Assembly (NCBI GenBank): GCA_946894095.1 | Contig: OX335657.1 | Span: 12,338,001-12,402,000, forward strand | Direction: 5' to 3' | Length of the DNA stretch: 64,000 nt | Source: Incurvaria masculella | Lineage: Eukaryota > Arthropoda > Insecta > Lepidoptera > Incurvariidae | Shown here: positions 35,801-46,352 of the stretch, one piece after another | How positions within the stretch are numbered: the stretch's first letter is position 1 | Layout: each line of letters starts with the position of its first letter | Notes under the pieces: generated by a model | The model's input: the letters and a program-made list of their open reading frames with translations, nothing else | Told to the model about the DNA's origin: nothing | The model's database searches: none | Program-made: the position numbers and the translations under genes

Positions 35801-37546
35801 GAAGCTTATTTAATAAATGATTTAACTTTTGCTTCATTTTTTAATAATTACAAAAAGTAGACTCATGCACGAGAAACAAAGTGATACATATCAATTATTG
35901 GGAAATAAGCACAAAGATAATTATGTAGCTACTAAGGTAGCAGCGCACAAGTGGCAGGGACGGCCTAGAGGCCATTACCGACCCCGCCGCGCCGGACCAA
36001 TTCGGCAGACCTTTATTTTTCACAGTTCGACCCAAAACCGAGTTGATTTTTTTAAATATTCTAGGCTCCTCGTTTCTACGACGTGGTCAAATATCCCATG
36101 TGCCTGAACGATATCGGCACCAAATTACGCAACGCCGCATACACTGACGCCGAGCAGGTCACCTCCGACTTTCGACGAATCTTCAACAACGTCCGCGTCT
36201 ATTTAAAGGTATGTTCCTCATATACAAGGCTCCTATTTTCTACGAGGTGGTCAAATATCTTATGTGCATACACGACATACGTACCGAGTTTCTAAACGCC
36301 GCCTACAGGGACGCCGATCAGGTTGCCTCCGACTTGAGTCGCATCTTCAACAACTTTCGCGTCTATTTGAAGGTTTGTAGGGTCCTCAAGATCTGTACGT
36401 CAGTCTAAGTAGGTCACAGAATACGCAATAAAACGTATCTGCAATACCTTCAAAAACATCGGGGTTTGAAATTTGTTTTGAACGTAGTCGGCTCCAAGAT
36501 ATATAGTAATTTTCTTTGCCTGTGCTCATCTGGGGGATAACCTGCGTAAATTGTGTGAAAATAAGTAACGGGATTCGATCAATTTTGTACCAATCGGAAG
36601 TTGTCATAACATCTGCGCACGTACTGAATGGACTATTTGACATCCACTTTGATTGGTGGACTATTTGACATCCACTTTGATTGATTGGTGCAGAATTTAT
36701 AGAATATCCTCACTTAACTTCCTAAATTTTGTGCCTGTTCGGTACCTGGCCATGCTGTTTAAGGTGGCCCAACCCGCTCAACTCCCCATACAAACGGGGA
36801 AAGAAGATCACGCCCATATTTCTTATCAGAGATCCCAAATTTTGCTCAAAAGAGTTTTATTTGATCGAACTAGATGTCTGATGACCGTTGGCATTGTAAA
36901 ATTGTGTTTGGTTTCTAAGTCATAAGGTTCGAAAATTCGAATTTTTCGCGCGTTTTATACAATAACTTTGGTGGTTTATTACGCAATGATAAAGTAAGAA
37001 AATCTTAAAAAGATTGGTCATCAGACATAGCTTATTTAATCAAGATTTATAATCTATTTGGTTTTTGTTAGATTTTTGACTACAGCGGTTATGCTTTACT
37101 TTTAGCTATAAGTCGTTTTAAAATCGAAATTATCGTAAATCGTACCATATCATACACTATGCACATTATCTTTTTTGTGGACATGTTGCATCTTCCTCAT
37201 CACGGAGCCTGTCTTTTTCTTTGAAACAGAGTCCCAGAGCGCAACAGCACGGTTTTGTACTGTGCCCGCGAATGAGTTAGTGCCGCCGGGTTGGGCCACC
37301 TTAATTAGAATAAATAAAACTTGTAGATTTGTGATATATATTACTTAATTTCAGACATATCCCGACACAATAATGAAAAAGAATGTGACCAAAGTATCCA
37401 ACGAGTTCGAGAAGATGTTTGTAGAAGTGTTTACAAAGTGTGACTCTAAAGCACCAACGCAAGCGGAAAATTCGACCCTGGGGGCCGGCTTGATGTATGC
37501 AGCATCGCTTGCGTCCATTGACGACAAAGGATCTGCGGCAAAATGA
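32801..37546 (+). CDS. Large disordered protein with C-terminal divergent bromodomain
   Basis: Exons are 32801-32874, 32950-35557, then 36065-36208 or its twin 36229-36372, then 37355-37546 (1005 aa with either twin). The 74-nt first exon (MEHYCRESGR...) joins in phase 2 across a 75-bp intron. The frame is also open upstream of this ATG to an acceptor-like AG at 32768, so the true start may be further 5'. The 870-residue exon is polar and S/N/Q/P-rich. It has one compact region (about residues 180-300, with IPWVIKNFIFSFVRILDGW) that I cannot name. The end forms a bromodomain: helix Z (KKFEEILSYLSKL), ZA loop (FYDVVKYPMCLNDI), helix B (VTSDFRRIFNNVRVYLK) and helix C (NEFEKMFVEVFTK). Bromodomains read acetyl-lysine in chromatin, but the pocket Asn is Leu here. 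Intron 3 carries a TTAA MITE. Function is otherwise unknown. Confidence 0.85.
36065..36208 (+). other. Alternative bromodomain exon, version a
   Basis: 48 codons, phase 0 at both ends: APRFYDVVKYPMCLNDIG...NNVRVYLK. A TATTCTAG acceptor precedes it and a GTATGT donor follows. It encodes the ZA loop and helices A-B with the family-typical PM pair. It fits both the upstream exon and the downstream exon without a frame change. Confidence 0.85.
36229..36372 (+). other. Alternative bromodomain exon, version b
   Basis: 48 codons, phase 0 at both ends: APIFYEVVKYLMCIHDIR...NNFRVYLK, with donor GTTTGT. It has the same length and frame as version a and about 70% identity at the protein level by eye, with no stop. 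It starts 20 bp after version a ends, with only CCTCATATACAAG as acceptor context. The ZA-loop PM has become LM. The gap is too short to be an intron, so the two exons cannot be joined to one another. Confidence 0.8.
36759..37304 (+). mobile_element. TTAA-flanked 546-bp MITE, copy 1
   Basis: TTAA target sites flank inverted ends AAGGTGGCCCAACCCG and CGGGTTGGGCCACCTT. The interior is non-coding and shared with 44517-45056 and, inverted, 52935-53484. TTAA duplication is the hallmark of piggyBac-type insertion. It lies in intron 3 of the bromodomain gene. Confidence 0.85.
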
Positions 37547-38870
37547 CTGTTTGGAACGTCCTAATATTTACGTACACGCGCAGGAATTTTGTAATTTAAA
37601 AAGCTGCACAGACAATTTTCTGTAATTGTCGAGTTACTTCGAAAGAGACAGCCCCAATTTAAAGTGTGCTCACCTATTACGAAAATGGCTCTACTGATTG
37701 TCTATTGATTATTATAATAGCTTTCAGTCGTTGAAGATTCCAATTTAGGTACTTTCGTTAAGGAGTTATCTAGTCTTTATAGTTTAATTAATTTATTATT
37801 ACCGTTATTGATTCTTTCGCACGCTTTACAGATTTTAATTTGCCACATTAATTTAACCTTTCAAAGCTACCTTCTATTTTTATAGTTTTTTCCATGTTAC
37901 GTTTTTAATAGTGAATTGATTATGGTTTTACATTTAAGTTCAATAGTAGCCGATTGTTCCGATATTATTCAGGTAATTTCGCATTTACTTTTGAGATATA
38001 AATGTTTGTGCTATTTATGTTTATGTTGGATTTTCAAGTAAAATTTAAGTTACATACAAGCAGAGACGACCAGTACAGCCATAGTAAGTCGTAAACTAGA
38101 ACTAGTTATAACACGTTAGGTAGCAAGATTAACGGAAATGTAACGTAGTATAAGTTTTTTTTAATTTCCTTATCTGTGATTTAATTGTGTAAGGTACAAT
38201 ATGAAAGTTCAATCATTAAAACTTCACAAATATATAAAGCACGCGGTATATTTCACGGAAAAACGCAATGTAAATTTATAAACACTTTAGAGAATGATCG
38301 TATCATTGGTATTAGCCCACAAAAAATATCTTTAAATATTATGCAGTTGATATACGTACCTGCCTATCATTTAGAGTGATAATTTTTGAGATTAAAAAAA
38401 TCTTAAATTGCCGTTTTCTCAGAGATTGAGAAGTAACATATCCCATTGTAATCTGTTCCAAAATCTGCATGTATGTTCTACGAACGCGCGCTCGTTTAAT
38501 GATAATATTTTTGTATGCTCTTACCTTGTGATTTTTTTGAGTCTGTTTTACCTGCCATAGGAAATAAGCGAACTGGGAGTGCTTCCCACAAATATACCTA
38601 ACGATTCATTCTGAACTGGAGTAGAAAATCTCTTGGTGATTGTAGACGGTCAAATTCTAATTATTGTTAAATTCAATTTCTAATATGTCGAATCATTTAA
38701 TCTTAAGTATCCATTAAGTTGTGAGTTTATTAAAAAACTAATTTACCTAAAATTATGCGAATGAGTAACAATAAATGAAAATATTTGTAATAGAAATCTT
38801 TCATTTACAAATAGGTAATACATTATATATGCTTACAAACGAGATAAATAAAAAAAACATGAGAGAAGCG
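37547..38870. other. 3' region between convergent genes
   Basis: A+T-rich DNA between the stop codons of the bromodomain gene (+) and the AA15 gene (-). It should hold both 3' UTRs. No repeat or coding segment was recognised. Confidence 0.5.
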
Positions 38871-39785
38871 CTAGTTTATACTATTTAGAATGTGGATCTC
38901 ATCGTTATCGTCTTCTGCATCCCTGGGTTGATATCCTTGAATACCTAATTTATTTGCGCCAGCCAATAATTTAGATTCTATTAAAAAAGCAGAGTCCAGC
39001 TGTTTTTTTTCGAGATTTTTGGATTTGTGTACCCCTACAGACTCCTTTCTGGTGTCAGCATTATTAGTCTCTTCGTAAAGACCGTTTAAAATGACATCAG
39101 CGTAGGCGAATAACGTTTCGTCAGGCTCTATGTTAAAATTGTTTACGGTTTCCGATGACTCCTGGATGCTTACATCGGCGCAAGCCCGAAAGGTCTCCTG
39201 TCGGCCGCAGCCTAGTGCGGAGGTGCCGTCTTCGCACTGGCCCCAGTTGTTTCCAGCGGTATAGGTCCACTGAATCACGCAGCGCTCGCAAGTCACTCCG
39301 GTCGGTAGTAGATATGTCTGGTGGTACACTCTGCTTATGTCCGGGTAGAACTCGCTCGCCCCGTCGGCCTGCTGCAGGGTGATTCTGTCGAAGCAGTCCT
39401 GGCTATTTTCGTTCGCGTCCGGGCACAGTTTAAGCACCCAGGAGCCTCTGTGGGACGTGGTGAGGTTGACGGTGACGGGGATGAGGTCGCCGGGAGCGTA
39501 GGTCCTGACGAGGACGCCGGTGCCGTATTTGCCGCCGAGCTCGTGGGGGCGGGGCTCGGGGAGGCTCCAGGCGTCGCCGCAGATGCCGCAGTGGCCGCCG
39601 TTGAGGTCCCACTGGACGCTGAAGCCGCCGCAGTAGGCGCCGTCGTCGTCGTAGTCGGGCTCGGTGTCGAAGCCGTGCCGCCAGGAGGAGGCGCGGGACG
39701 GAGGCTCGTTGAGGCTGCCGTGGCCGAGGCTCGTGTGGAAGCACACTGCGATCAGCAGAAGCGCACGCAACGACATTGCGTCCAT
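38871..39785 (-). CDS. AA15-type lytic polysaccharide monooxygenase, secreted
   Basis: A single 304-codon exon. M1 (or M4) begins a signal peptide (MSLRALLLIAVCFHTSLG) cleaved before H22, so the mature protein starts HGSLNEPPSRASSW. This is the N-terminal His required for the copper histidine brace; the second brace His is H112 (LTTSHRGSWVLKLCPD). Phe199 in QETFRACADV is the likely axial residue. Other family marks are CGGFSVQWDLNGGHCGICGD, the paired cysteines and NNWGQCEDGTSALGCG. AA15 enzymes of arthropods oxidatively cleave chitin or cellulose and act outside the cell in gut or cuticle remodelling. The catalytic domain ends near residue 206. About 98 polar residues follow with no membrane or GPI signal. 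The first 90 codons are strikingly G+C-rich compared with the tail. The coding region has no intron. Confidence 0.93.
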   Translation of the reverse strand: MDAMSLRALLLIAVCFHTSLGHGSLNEPPSRASSWRHGFDTEPDYDDDGAYCGGFSVQWDLNGGHCGICGDAWSLPEPRPHELGGKYGTGVLVRTYAPGDLIPVTVNLTTSHRGSWVLKLCPDANENSQDCFDRITLQQADGASEFYPDISRVYHQTYLLPTGVTCERCVIQWTYTAGNNWGQCEDGTSALGCGRQETFRACADVSIQESSETVNNFNIEPDETLFAYADVILNGLYEETNNADTRKESVGVHKSKNLEKKQLDSAFLIESKLLAGANKLGIQGYQPRDAEDDNDEIHILNSIN

Positions 39786-40156
39786 TTGCGAAACCTGTTT
39801 AGGGACATCTCTTTAGTGCCAACCAATACAAAGATGTAAATCTAGTAATTTGGAGATCTTAATTATTTCAGTATACTGACATGACTCATTCATAAAGCAA
39901 TCCTCAATAAAGCTTGGTTTGGCCCTCGTGAATCGACCGACAATATCCACTGAGTGGTCCGGTTTTCGATGTTCAGGAATACAGTTTTAAAATGTGACTG
40001 TTCACAGTGAGATTTGAAATTAGCTAAATTGTTAATTTCGAACAAGTTGACGAAAACTTTGAATTTTATTTAATTGTTCCTTTAGGAGCCCCCTAGTCAG
40101 ACCGCCCTACTCCAAAATGCTCCATCGTAATTCTATGAAAACTTAATTATTAGTCT

Positions 40157-40272
40157 GTTGTGCCGTATTCAGAGAGGGCATGCTAACTTTAATACGCCTG
40201 ACTAAAGGTTTTTGTATGGTTCGTCCGGTGCTAATCCCGCACTAAGTTTTGACAGGTTAACTCTTAATACGA
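40157..40272. mobile_element. Short MITE, CGTATTCAGAG family
   Basis: GCCGTATTCAGAGAGGGC at the left and TTAACTCTTAATACGACTGT at the right are the ends. GTATGGTTCGTCCGGTGCTA inside links it to the tandem unit at 9652-10450. Confidence 0.7.
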
Positions 40273-40935
40273 CTGTAACAACTTTAATAGTTATGCCTTG
40301 ATGAAACTGTTTGTTCAGAGTCTTCCTTTTGAATATGAAAATTTCAAGAATGGTATTTTTTAAATTTATTTTTCGTAATTTATGGACTGAAAATTTGAGA
40401 CTGAAAATAATAATAATAAATAAACAATTGCCTTTTTGGGAGCACCCTTGTTGCATTTTAATTTATTCCAGACTTTTTAAACATAAAAAGGGTACTATTA
40501 AATATGTGATTGGACTAAAGTTAATCAAAAGAATGCAAATAAAAAAAAAATTACCCAAAATAAATCTGAACTTCAGAAAGGGGTGAGGAAAAGCAGCCAA
40601 ATTTGTGGATCTGGATATTGAGACAAACCTGTGAGATAGACGACGTGTAGCTCAGGGCTTGACAATTATTTTTTTTTGTTTTGCAATAATATTTCGGTCG
40701 GGACAACCCACTTGTATTACTTCTAAGCACTAAGAGCTCCTCGACTATGCCCACCACTCAATAACAACTGAAGATATGTTTTAGCACGAACGCCTTATGT
40801 AGGGACGCCTGTGGAATTGTTTCAGCGTTACTGATAACAGATAGGCACTTGTGTGACATGCAAGTGGAGTATCACACGTTTTTGGGACAAGTACACCTTC
40901 GGCGTAAAGGTAGTGAGAATCGATTCCATTTTTTT

Positions 40936-41245
40936 AGGGTTCCGTACCCAAAGGGTGAAAACGGAACCCTATTACTAAGCCTCCGCTGTCCGTCCGTCCG
41001 TCCGTCCGTCCGTCCGTCCGTCCGTCCGTCCGTCCGTCCGTCCGTCTGTCACAGGGCTGTATCTCAGTAACCGTAACAGGTAGACAGCTGAAATTTTCAC
41101 CGAGTGTTTATTTATTTTGCCGCTGTAACAACAAATAGGTAAGATAAAAAAATAATTAAAATTAAAGGGGGCTCCCATACAAAAAACGTGATTTTTTTGT
41201 TTTTTTTTTTCTACGATGGTTGAAACTCTCTCTTGGCCGGTTTTA
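40936..41245 (-). mobile_element. Lepidopteran GGCCAAGTGCGA repeat with long (CCGT)n
   Basis: TAGGGTTCCGTACCCAAAGG starts it, and a pure (CCGT)n microsatellite of about 58 bp runs 40988-41046. A CCCATAC..AAAAACGTG block and TCTTGGCCGGTTTT end it. Open frames rich in RPSVRPSVRPS or DGRTDGRTDG are translations of the microsatellite. Confidence 0.8.
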
Positions 41246-42739
41246 TATTTAAAATTATCGTTTGCTTACTTTGACCATTGGTTTTATATTTGGAATTATA
41301 CGTAGATTGAAAGAAAAATTCCTTTATTTTCAAAAATAAAAACTATTTTCAAAATCTGACATTCAGCCGCCCATAGATATGAACAGCCTCGTTACGAGTT
41401 CCTTTTATGGTGCGGCAGTACTCCTGAAACTGAAATGACTTAGGTACTTCAAAATAATAAAAGTGGTTCCATGTCGCAAGCTGTTAAGGGCGTGATAATA
41501 CCCGATTGCATTCAATTCCATAAAGGAAAAGGAAAACAATATTTTATTGTAAAAAAAACTACTCCTTTTTTTATTTAGCTATTATTTATTTATGGTTTAG
41601 CTATATTGATAACCCATAACGATAAAAATCTGAAGACAGTATTCTGTGTTTAAACTTATGAACTTTATGAAAGTTCATGAATATTTGTCTAATTTGAGAA
41701 AAAAAAGCACCACAGACTTTTTTACTTTCATATCTTTAAATTATATCTAGAACATCAATCTGCCTAATTACTTTTATGATTATCAAAATATGTTGTGGTT
41801 TTTTAATATTAATTAAATGTTGTTTTACTTACGGCCTTATCCAACTGAACACAATCGGTTCTTATCACGCCCTTAAGTTTACGGCTGGGATTTCATGTAT
41901 AACTGTAGGCTCTTAACTCAATGGGTTGTGCTGTGATTATAGCATAACCCTACCATAAAAAAACTATCGCTAAATACCGATATGTATTATATAAATAAGA
42001 TATTTACCGATACAAAATCATGGTCCTAGCAGTTCTCACTTACAGAATTCATTATCTTTTACTAGATTGCGATAAGATATTGCACTAGACAGAAACCTTA
42101 ATTGAATGCCCAGTGACCCAATTCATTTACAAACGCGGAAGGACCCCCGAAAGATGATAAGGAAATGCTGCCAGTGAGATAATAAATGGAGACAGAATTG
42201 TTATCGCTAGTAATTCTAAGCAAACTTAGAATATGTATAAAGTATTTAAAATAGTTATTCCACTTTACCTTGCTCATCTAAACAAGAAGCTACAGAACGT
42301 ACATACGTAGCCTTCGCTGTGAAAACTCTTGGTGAAAATGGCCTAATAGCGGGTTATTTCTCAAGAAAAGGAATCCTACACACGCGCAGGGTGCCAATTC
42401 TTGGAATTCCGCGCTAGGACCGCTTTTGTGACGGTTTGCAAAGTTTCCGGCGCTTGGTATTTAAATGATTCCGTCGAGAAAATCACTTTGACAACCGTAG
42501 TAAAAGTTTTCTCGACTGAAAGGTTCCTGATTCCTGAGCACGGAATTCCAAGAAAAGGCCTACTGGAGCCTAACACCCTAGTTTTCAGAAATGGATTGTT
42601 AAAAAATAGGTAACTACTTCAGACAAAGTTTTTTGCTTTGAAGACGGCATGGCACCTCGCTCCCAAGGTAAAATTGACCGCATTTGATTATTCCACTCAG
42701 TCGTCGCCGCCAGTCATGCCGGAACTGCTATCACTTTTA

Positions 42740-42965
42740 GGGTTCCGTACCCAAAGGGTGCCAAACGGAACCCTATTACTAAGCCTCCGCTGTCCGTCCG
42801 TCCATCTGTCACAGGGCTGTATCTCATAAACCGTAATAGTTAGACAGCTGAAATTTTCACATTTTTTCGCATTAAAATCAAAAACAAATCAAAATTAAAG
42901 GGAACTATACAAGAAACGCGATTTCTTTGGGTCAAATCTTGTATAATGGTAACAAACACTGCTTG
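42740..42965 (-). mobile_element. Lepidopteran GGCCAAGTGCGA repeat, truncated inverted copy
   Basis: TAGGGTTCCGTACCCAAAGG, CGGAACCCTATTACTAAGCC and ACAGGGCTGTATCTCATAAA are in family order. The final CTTGGC box survives only as ACTGCTTGGCTG. Confidence 0.7.
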
Positions 42966-43194
42966 GCTGATATGTTAGTCCCACTACATTCGTTCTCCAC
43001 GTAAGTATTTATTATACTTGGAGAATTCCTGGATTAGAGGATACCTCGGGATTGTCCACGAGATGCACGGAAGGGCAAAAATTCATGTAAGTTCTTAGAT
43101 TACCGTGGTTACGATGTTTATTTAGCCCTTCACTTTTGTTACACATTATTAAAATGTTTTCGGATAGACAGTGTTATAAATCGCTTACTTGTTT

Positions 43195-43256
43195 AAGTCG
43201 ACGTTTCGTCCACCGCATTGTGGACTCCTTCAGGACTCGCGGCGCGACTTCCGACA
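43195..43256 (-). ncRNA. Hammerhead-like motif of the Penelope remnant
   Basis: Minus strand: CTGAAGGA (43233-43226), stem II GTCCAC/GTGGAC (43225-43220 with 43213-43208), GAAA (43207-43204), then CGTC. Stem I pairs GTC before the core with GAC after it, and AAGTCG with CGACTT further out. Compared with the 7.2-kb motif the core A9 position is G, so activity may be lost. Its place directly downstream of the ORF fits the terminal repeat of a Penelope-like element. Confidence 0.6.
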
Positions 43257-43980
43257 CGACGTCCAGTCAGAAGTCAACTGCAGGTCGCCGGCTGCGAAGA
43301 TTGTAGCTGTGGGTAGCTCCAGCCGCCGAAGAGGGTAGTTCCACAGCACGTTGCTCAGCGATGAATGTATCCGTGCAAACGATGCTTACGGTGTCCCTAC
43401 TCGATGGTATCGGCAACTGAAGCCTCATGGTGCTATGTTGCGCCAATAACGGAGACCACGACGGTGAAAGTTTCATGCTGTCATCTCTGTTAAAGTTGTG
43501 ATGCCTTGAAATCTCAATGGACTCTCTGACTAAGCGTGGGATGTAGTGCCGTTCTACTGCAATTGTTTCAGCTTTGTCAAAGCGAATCCAATGATTTCCT
43601 CCACTGTTCAAGGCATGTTAACAGATTGCTGACTTGTGATACTCATTATTTTTTAACCGTCTTGATGTGCTCTGACTACTCTTGTTTACACGCTCCGTTT
43701 GGTTTGACCGATGCAGCTCTTCCCACGGCTACATGGTATTTTGTAGACTCCTGGAGCCTGTAACGGGATCTTGTATTTCACTGACCTCAGCATGGCAGAT
43801 AAGTTGGTGAGAGGTTTGAAGAATACCATGATACCTATCCTACTGCAGTATTTTCCTATACGGTCAGTTATTCCTCGTACATATGGGAGGTATGCACCCT
43901 GCCTTCGGACGTCAGCCCTCTGTATCCTTTGTCCTGCTGCCTGTGGTGGACCAAGTTCCTTGGCTCGAGTCTTGTAGACT
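43195..43980 (-). pseudogene. Penelope-like retroelement remnant (GIY-YIG end)
   Basis: From 43979 to 43686 the minus strand reads YLPYVRGITDRIGKYCSRIG, FFKPLTNLSAMLRSVKYKIP and then GVYKIPCSRGKSCIGQTKRS before a stop. This is the region between reverse transcriptase and the GIY-YIG endonuclease of Penelope-like elements, followed by the endonuclease core itself. A second frame, 43611-43267, continues NHWIRFDKAETIAVERHYIP and RESIEISRHHNFNRDDS, the usual carboxy end of these proteins. The element is 5'-truncated and broken by at least one stop/frameshift, so it is inactive. A hammerhead-like motif lies just after the ORF on the same strand (43198-43250), as known for this retroelement class. 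Confidence 0.85.
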
Positions 43981-44200
43981 AGTTTAAGTTATTTCCCCTG
44001 TGAAATCCGGTACTTGCTCCCCTGAAAATCCGGAAGGTACAGGCGTGCAGTGAAAGTCAAGATACGGTTAGCGTCTTTTGCCTTTGCCTGGAGCTCTGGA
44101 ACGCAGCCGCTCAAGATCTTCAGACTACCCACAACTACAATATTCGCCAACGGCGATACACGTCAAATTGACAGTTCCCCGTTAGCCGCCGCTGGACACG

Positions 44201-44250
44201 GGAGCTCACCTGAAGATGAGCCAAACGTTTGGGTCGAAATGTCGTGCTCC
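44201..44250 (+). ncRNA. Third hammerhead-like motif
   Basis: CTGAAGA (44210-44216) is an intact CUGANGA core. Stem II arms lie at 44218-44225 and 44228-44235 (GAGCCAAA with TTTGGGTC, one mismatch). GAAA is at 44236-44239 and GTC at 44241-44243. Stem I pairs CAC (44207-44209) with GTG (44244-44246) and GGAG with CTCC around a two-base bulge. As in the other two motifs, one extra base separates core and stem II. A run of A+T (AAAAATAAAAAATAAA) follows at about 44290, as in a retroposon tail. The carrier element is not identified. Confidence 0.55.
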
Positions 44251-44516
44251 GCACAAATAATGACGTGGGTAGAAAGACGTTCATCTTTTAAAAATAAAAA
44301 ATAAAATGTTTATCCACACCCAAATCACCTAACATACCAAAGGTAGATTTGGGTGGTAGATTTGATGATTTTACAATCATGAAATACACAAATCACATAA
44401 ATTATATCATTGTTAAGCGTGCAATTTCTATGTTTTACTTACCCAAAGCATTCAAACTTTGAAGTTAAACATTGCAATTAGATCTTAAAAAAATTAAGGA
44501 ATTTTGTTAAGGTGGC

Positions 44517-45056
44517 CCAACCCGCTCATCTCCCCATACAAAAGGGGAAAGAAGATCACGCCCATATTTCTTGTCAGAGATCCAAAATTTTTCTCAAAAT
44601 AGCTTTATTTGATCGAACTAGATGTCTGATGACCATTGGCATTGTAAAATTGTGTTTGGTTTCTAAGTTATAAGGTCCGAAAGTTCGATTTTTTCGCGCG
44701 TTTTATACAATAACTTTGGAGGTGGATTACGCAATGATAAAGTAAGAAGATCGTAAAAAGATTAGTCATCAGACATAGCTTATTTAATCAATATTTATGA
44801 TCTATTTGGTTTTTGTTAGATTTTTGACTACAGCGGTCGTGGCTTACTTTTAGCTATAAGTCGTCTTGAAATTAAAATTTTCGTAAATCTTACCAAATCA
44901 TACACTATGCACATTGTCTTTTTTGTGGACATGTTGCATCTTCCTCATCACGGAGCCTGTCTTATTCTTTGAAACAGAGAAGGTCCCAGAGCGCAACAGC
45001 ACGGTTTTGTACCGTGCCCGCGAATGAGTTGGAGCCGCCGGGTTGGGCCGCCTTAA
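44517..45056 (+). mobile_element. TTAA-flanked MITE, copy 2
   Basis: TTAAGGTGGCCCAACCCG at the left and CGGGTTGGGCCGCCTTAA at the right (one end substitution). The interior is closely similar to copy 1 along its whole length. Confidence 0.85.
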
Positions 45057-45370
45057 GTCTCTCACATGCTGCTTTAGAATATAAATTCTACGTCACGAAA
45101 GTCAATGTTCACTGAGAAAAAAGTAGGCTGACAAAGTGACAAAAATCGCGTTGTCAGAAAAAAATTGTTGAAGCATCAAAATAAGTTGTTACTATAACGA
45201 ATCGAGCTTATTTCTCAGGATAGCTTTTATTTTGTCAATTGCTTTTTGTCATTGAAACAAAGTCATATTTGTTACTGTAACAACTTTGGTCACTGTTTGG
45301 CTAACGTATTTAACCTACGTCAAAATGTTAAACAAATATAAACTGTTGACAGTATTATTATTTATTATGC

Positions 45371-46352
45371 TACTAGCTGCGGTACCCGGCTCCGCTCGGG
45401 TCAATGTCGTATTGGATTGATTGCGGTCTGAATTATTTCCTGGATAATAAGTAACCCACCAAAAGGCTGGTCCAGGACTATGTAGCCATCTACCAAATTT
45501 TATCAATATCGTTTGAACCGATTTGGCATGTTTAATGATAAACATCGACATATTTCCATTTAGAGCTTCGTAAACATTTGGGAACGAATTTTAAAAGCAT
45601 GTGCCGCCAGACCCTTACTGCACTAGCACTGCTACATAGAAATTGATACAAAACCAACAAAGGCGGGATTAACCCTACCACCTTCCTTACTTTTACAAAG
45701 TTTTATGAGGAATACGAACCACAGCCACCGTCAACATCGAAAAAGGTAACCCATTCGGAATCCGACTGCGCCTAGAGTTGCTATACGTTGATAAAATACG
45801 CAAATAAATCGGGAGAGTGGTTCGAAATTATCGCTCTACATGATATCGTGGAACTTTCTGTAGTAGGCCTTTTTATCACCTAAAATTTTCAAGTACATAG
45901 TTTTCATTTTTCTCTTGAGGTTTGTATGAAATATTTAAAAATTACATACGCAATCCTTGCTCATTGATCGCTCCTTATATTAATTAATAACCGTATCAAA
46001 CAGTCCGTTGCGTGGCTAAGAAGAAGTAAACGAAGAAATAAAGACAGATAGTGATTACGCCCCAAGCCGCCGCCGCCTCGGGGCATTTCGGTTTGTATGA
46101 CAGCTACTGAATTATATACAGCCTATCCTGTGTCCCGTGTATTTACAAATACGTGTAGTAAGTTTAATCGAATTCGGATGATCGGTTTAAGAGTTATGGA
46201 GAACATACATACATACATGCATACAGAAATGATTTCTAAAAATCATCAATTTAGTCTTAGTATCATACACAAAGTCTACAAACGAAGTATCTTAGAAAAC
46301 AAAGCAACTTACTCCATGAACACCCCTTACAGATTTATTATTAGTATAGATT
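45371..46352 (+). mobile_element. Diverged TACTAGCTGCGG retroposon
   Basis: It starts TACTAGCTGCGGTACCCGGC and shares ACATCGAAAA.GGTAACCC and TGATAAAATACGCA.ATAAAT with the 18614 and 19737 copies. It ends with a (CATA)n tail and TTTATTATTAGTATAGA. This third copy is older, with many substitutions. Confidence 0.65.

Larger units (their letters stand above)
39786..43190. other. Repeat-bearing intergenic stretch
   Basis: Contains one MITE (40157) and two inverted lepidopteran repeats (40936, 42740), listed separately. Bases 42395-42560 form an imperfect palindrome around CCGTCGAGAAAATC (GGAATTCCGCGCTAGGACCG... and its approximate inverse), possibly another MITE. The remainder, including 41240-42390, shows nothing. 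Confidence 0.5.

Noticed and set aside
39321..39839. 172-codon plus-strand open frame opposite the AA15 gene
   Set aside because: It is the G+C-rich antisense shadow of a well-supported enzyme frame and has no motif.
40849..41178. Open frames rich in RPSV and DGRT repeats
   Set aside because: They are translations of the (CCGT)n microsatellite in a dispersed repeat.
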